Assembly (NCBI RefSeq): GCF_030542965.1
Contig: NZ_JAUAOA010000018.1
Span: forward strand, 1 to 64,000
Reading direction: 5' to 3'
Origin: Azotosporobacter soli
GTDB lineage: Bacteria; Bacillota; Negativicutes; SG130
Length of the DNA: 64,000 bases
The notes beneath the pieces were generated by a model. The model did no database searches. It had not been told where the DNA came from and was given only the letters and a program-made list of their open reading frames with translations. Position 1 is the first letter of the stretch; every line of letters starts with the position of its first letter. Made by a program: the position numbers and the translations under genes. Positions 60,814 through 64,000 of this stretch are shown one piece after another.

Positions 60814-61650
60814 ATGAAGGCTGAAAATGGAGAGAGGAAGAGCAGTTTCTTGCCTCGTTGCCTGAACGGGCGTTATGCGGGGCGAGTTCACAGCAAATTC
60901 AAGCGTGGGATCAATCTGGAGTTTACGGATTGTTTGATTCACCTCGGCGTTGATAAAGCGCCTCTCTCCGCGATGGGCCTGAATATAGAAGAAGAAAAAA
61001 TGACCCGACTGCTTGCGGCTGTACGCATTGACGATATCGTCATCAACAAAGACGATGCTTTGCTCTTTTATAGCATCCAAGGCGAAATGCCTGTTGCGTA
61101 TGGAAACTTGAAAGAGATTGATTTGAAGCTCAGAGCAACCGCGTTATCCAGAAAAAAAATAACCGACAGTTTTTTGTATAGACGGTTGGAAGACTGTGAA
61201 TGGGAATCGTGCATCGGAATCGCATTGGATGAAAAAACAAGCGAATCTGTCACGCTGCTTTTGCAGTCTGATAAATCCGATGCGCAAATGAACGGGCAGC
61301 TAATCGCATTTTTCATCGGCAGGGGAAAAGGGCTGACGCCGAGCGGAGATGATATTTTAACCGGATTTACCTTGGCGCTGCAGCTGTTTGGCGACTTTGC
61401 CGTCTGGAGGAACAGTCTTGAGAAGGAGGTTGCGAAGAAACGAACGACATCGGTCAGTTTGGCCTATTTGACGGCCTTGCTGCAAGGCTATGCAAGCGAA
61501 CCTTTTATCACACTTATCAATGCGCTGGATGAGGAAAAGAATCAGATCATAGAGGAAACGCTGGAAGAAATAAAACGGCTGGGCCATACATCCGGCAGTG
61601 ACACGTTATTCGGACTTTTTCTCGGGTTGCAGTTTTTAGCGAAGGAATAG
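60814..61650 (+). CDS. DUF2877 protein (YlbF/AllH), oxamate carbamoyltransferase subunit
   Basis: The 278-residue protein has the DUF2877 hallmark GRGKGLTPSGDDILTGFTLAL (about residue 168) and a C-terminal GHTSGSDTLFGLFLGL. In E. coli the equivalent gene ylbF accompanies fdrA and ylbE, and the three products form oxamate carbamoyltransferase. It starts one base after the fusion gene and is followed eight bases later by the amidohydrolase gene, with AGGAGG just after its stop. Confidence 0.86.
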   Translation: MKAENGERKSSFLPRCLNGRYAGRVHSKFKRGINLEFTDCLIHLGVDKAPLSAMGLNIEEEKMTRLLAAVRIDDIVINKDDALLFYSIQGEMPVAYGNLKEIDLKLRATALSRKKITDSFLYRRLEDCEWESCIGIALDEKTSESVTLLLQSDKSDAQMNGQLIAFFIGRGKGLTPSGDDILTGFTLALQLFGDFAVWRNSLEKEVAKKRTTSVSLAYLTALLQGYASEPFITLINALDEEKNQIIEETLEEIKRLGHTSGSDTLFGLFLGLQFLAKE

Positions 61651-61658
61651 GAGGGCTT

Positions 61659-62885
61659 ATGATGGAGATGACGTTGAATGAAATCCAAGAGACGATGGAT
61701 TGGCTGGCTTCGATCAGTGACGGCGAGGGGCCTGGGACGACGAGACTGCTTTATTCGCCAAGCTGGTTGACCGCGCAAACGAAGCTGAAAGAACGCTTTG
61801 AAGCGCTGGGTATGCGCTGCCATTTTGATGCGATCGGCAATTTGTACGGTACGCTGGAAGGGAGCGAAATGCCGGAGAAGACGATTGCGACTGGGTCGCA
61901 CGTCGACACCGTGGTCCGAGGCGGAAAACTGGATGGGCAGCTTGGTATTTTCGGCGGCTACCTGGCTGTGAAAAAGCTGCTTGAAGTCTATGGGAAACCG
62001 AAAAAGAGCATCCAGATTATTTCGATGGCGGAAGAAGAAGGTTCACGTTTTCCTTATGTTTTCTGGGGCAGCAAGAACATCTTTGGTCTGGCGAAAAAAG
62101 AAGACGTCGCAGCGATTAAGGATGCGGATGGGATCGGTTTTGTCGAGGCTATGCAGAAAGCGGGCTTTGACTTTAGCGAAGCGCATCAGGAACGGACGGA
62201 TATAGAGGCTTTCATTGAACTGCATATCGAGCAGGGGAATTTTCTCGAGGAAGAGCAGTTCACAGTTGGCGTCGTAAATTCGATCGTCGGACAAAAACGT
62301 TACAATATAACGTTGAAAGGCGAGGCCAACCATGCGGGGACGACGTTGATGCGTTATCGCAAAGACACCGTCGAATGCATGGCCCGCATCATCACGCAGT
62401 CCATTGATAAGGCGAAAGCTGCCGGTGATCCGCTTGTTCTCACGTTCGGCAAAGTCGTTCCCAGTCCCAACACGGTCAATGTCGTACCCGGCGAAACTTT
62501 GTTCACAATGGATTGCCGCCATACGGACGCTGCTTTCTTACAAGAATTCACACTCGGTCTTGAAAACGATATGAGGAAAATAGCTGAGCGCTATGGCATT
62601 TCGATTGAAATTGACAATTGGATGAATGAGAAGCCGGTGTTGATGGATGCGAAAGTGGTAGAGACTATTGAAAACGTCTGTCGGAGTAAAAACCTGAATT
62701 ATAAGCTCATGCACAGCGGCGCCGGTCACGACTCGCAAATTTTTGCGCCGCGCGTTCCGACGGGAATGATCTTTGTGCCGAGCATCAAGGGGATCAGCCA
62801 TAATCCGGCGGAAGATACCAAAGTGGAAGATCTGCGTGAGGGAATCAGGGCGCTCGCCTATACGCTGCATGAATTCGCCTATTAA
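61659..62885 (+). CDS. allC: Allantoate amidohydrolase (M20-family Zn hydrolase)
   Basis: The 408-residue protein matches the AllC/ureidoglycolate-hydrolase/carbamoylase branch of M20. Metal ligands are visible in TGSHVDTVVRGGKLDGQLG, AEEEGSRF and IELHIEQG, and substrate-side residues in NHAGTTLMRYRKD and SGAGHDSQIFA. The length equals E. coli AllC. It hydrolyses allantoate to ureidoglycine, CO2 and ammonia; ureidoglycolate or N-carbamoyl-amino-acid hydrolysis is possible in relatives. AGGAGGGCTT precedes ATG 61659; ATG 61662 is an alternative. Confidence 0.88.
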   Translation: MMEMTLNEIQETMDWLASISDGEGPGTTRLLYSPSWLTAQTKLKERFEALGMRCHFDAIGNLYGTLEGSEMPEKTIATGSHVDTVVRGGKLDGQLGIFGGYLAVKKLLEVYGKPKKSIQIISMAEEEGSRFPYVFWGSKNIFGLAKKEDVAAIKDADGIGFVEAMQKAGFDFSEAHQERTDIEAFIELHIEQGNFLEEEQFTVGVVNSIVGQKRYNITLKGEANHAGTTLMRYRKDTVECMARIITQSIDKAKAAGDPLVLTFGKVVPSPNTVNVVPGETLFTMDCRHTDAAFLQEFTLGLENDMRKIAERYGISIEIDNWMNEKPVLMDAKVVETIENVCRSKNLNYKLMHSGAGHDSQIFAPRVPTGMIFVPSIKGISHNPAEDTKVEDLREGIRALAYTLHEFAY

Positions 62886-62909
62886 TGAAATGATGAAAGG
62901 ATGTTTATT

Positions 62910-64000
62910 ATGAGCACAAAAGCGTTAGCAGGATATCCGGAGAATTATTGGAAACGCCTTGTCTTTACGTTCTGTATGGGATGGACCATCATTTGGGTGT
63001 ATCGGGCGATGCTGTCGCCGATTTATCCTGAGATTCAAGCAACGATCGGACCGCAAACGAATGCGGCCATGGGCATTATCGCTTCGTGTTATTTCTTTGG
63101 TTATACGGCTTTGCAGATTCCATCCGGCTTCTTAGTCGATCGGTTTGGTCAGAAGAAAGTGTTGATACCGGGCTTTATTATCTTTGCCGCCGGTGTTTTC
63201 AGCATCGCTTCCGCCACATCGATCATGCCGATTTATATCGGTGCGGTTTTGGCGGGCGTCGGTTGCGGCACGTATTACGGCTCGGCCTACTCGTTGACGT
63301 CGCAACATGTTCCGCCCGAGAAGAAAGGGCTGCAAACGGCTATCGTCAACAGCGGTTCGGCGCTGGGGATGATTCTTGGTATGACCGGATCCAGCTACTT
63401 TGTTAAGACAATGGGTCTGCCGTGGCAGACGATGGTTATCGTTTCCGGTTGCCTGTTGGTTTTTCTCGTTCTCTGGTTCTTCTTTGTCATCATTGAGCCC
63501 AGCAAGGTTGCCCCTGCTGCTAAGGACGCCGCCGACAAAGCGGCTGCGGCGGACGTCGTCGAAACATCAAAAGGATCGATGTTCCGTCCGTCTCTGCTGA
63601 CTTGCTACCTGCTCTATTTCACGACCTGCTATGCGTATTATATGATCGTGACCTGGTTGCCGAAGTTCCTTGAAGCGGAACGCGCCATCAAGGGCGGGAT
63701 GATCGGACTTACGGTATCGATGATTGCGGTTACGGCTGTACCTGGGGCGTTGTATTTTGCCAGAATGTCCGACAAGAAGCGCGACAAGAAAGCAAAGATC
63801 ATCCTTTTCCTTGAGATTGCCGCCTTTATGCTGATTGCCGTTTCCATGTTTGTACCCGATACGACCAGCCTTGTTATTGTCTTACTGCTCTATGGATTCT
63901 TGGGTAAAATGGCCGTCGATCCGGTTCTGATCTCCTATGTCTCCGACCAGGCGGATAAGAAGACGATGGCTACGACGCTGGGAACGTTTAACTTCTTCGG
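62910..64000 (+). CDS. MFS transporter, 3' end beyond the window
   Basis: The open frame starts at ATG 62910 (STKALAGYPENYWKRLVF) with AAAGGATG upstream and runs to the window edge without a stop, 363 codons so far. It contains MFS motifs in helices 1-6 (FFGYTALQIPSGFLVDRFGQKKV, AGVGCGTYYGSAYSLTSQHVPPEKKGL) and a charged inter-domain loop (KDAADKAAAADVVE), then helices 7-10. It lies 24 bases after allC, so it is probably the permease of the ureide operon, bringing in allantoate or a related compound. Substrate is inferred only from context. Confidence 0.87.
   Translation, partial: MSTKALAGYPENYWKRLVFTFCMGWTIIWVYRAMLSPIYPEIQATIGPQTNAAMGIIASCYFFGYTALQIPSGFLVDRFGQKKVLIPGFIIFAAGVFSIASATSIMPIYIGAVLAGVGCGTYYGSAYSLTSQHVPPEKKGLQTAIVNSGSALGMILGMTGSSYFVKTMGLPWQTMVIVSGCLLVFLVLWFFFVIIEPSKVAPAAKDAADKAAAADVVETSKGSMFRPSLLTCYLLYFTTCYAYYMIVTWLPKFLEAERAIKGGMIGLTVSMIAVTAVPGALYFARMSDKKRDKKAKIILFLEIAAFMLIAVSMFVPDTTSLVIVLLLYGFLGKMAVDPVLISYVSDQADKKTMATTLGTFNFF

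Overview
The window looks like a chromosomal segment of a Firmicute, most likely a Negativicutes/Sporomusaceae-type organism. This is inferred from Shine-Dalgarno sites of the AAGGAGG type, consensus sigma-A promoters, a NadR/NiaR-type regulator beside nadA-nadB-nadC, a DUF3870 gene and an overall mid-50s GC feel. No rRNA is present, so the taxonomic call is soft. Base 1 coincides with the outer end of an IS3-family element, so the window may start at a contig edge.

Layout. 1-1283: IS3-family insertion sequence with a -1 frameshift site. 1314-4236 (minus): three drug/metabolite-type transporters and a YibE/F membrane protein. 4406-11969 (plus): MBL-fold hydrolase, lipoprotein cyclophilin, GIY-YIG protein, NagZ-like glycosidase, PAS/degenerate-GGDEF protein, CAT-like acyltransferase, DUF3870 protein, UbiB-like kinase. 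12239-16736 (minus): CecR/YbhGFSR-type efflux operon with its TetR regulator. 16925-25616: azoreductase, VOC protein, MgtC, MFS, a cyclic-2,3-DPG-synthetase-like GTPase, DJ-1/PfpI, an Aas-like acyltransferase/acyl-ACP synthetase and an HD hydrolase. 25762-34679: DcuC-type carrier, HD-GYP protein, spermidine synthase, M29 aminopeptidase, tRNA-Asn/Glu/Val, histidine kinase, LUD protein, K+ channel. 34692-40070: NAD de novo module nadR-nadA-nadB-nadC plus a NiaP-like nicotinate transporter. 40366-43178: two-component system with an apparent target operon encoding small envelope proteins.

43563-49490 is an AT-rich accessory island at tRNA-Arg(CCG). The 3' part of the tRNA and its terminator are duplicated as a 66-bp perfect direct repeat starting in the anticodon loop, with about 190 bp of further imperfect homology. 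A C-terminal integrase remnant sits beside the tRNA. Each repeat copy is followed by a presumed anti-phage module: first an AAA ATPase plus a TOPRIM/RloB-like protein, then an ABC-three-component operon (HNH effector, middle component 6, DUF2326 SMC-like ATPase). Just beyond is a cluster of hairpins presenting GGA in their loops, resembling a CsrA-binding RNA.

50203-64000 is a ureide (allantoate) catabolism locus: MFS transporter, PucG-type ureidoglycine-glyoxylate aminotransferase, a chemoreceptor, an alpha/beta hydrolase, a PucR regulator, an FdrA-YlbE (AllF-AllG) fusion, DUF2877 (AllH), AllC-type allantoate amidohydrolase and a second MFS transporter cut by the window end. Together they would convert allantoate to ureidoglycine, then oxalurate plus glycine, then oxamate plus carbamoyl phosphate. 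No carbamate kinase or allantoinase is visible here. A 180-187-bp structured intergenic repeat occurs twice (12041-12220 and 40097-40283).
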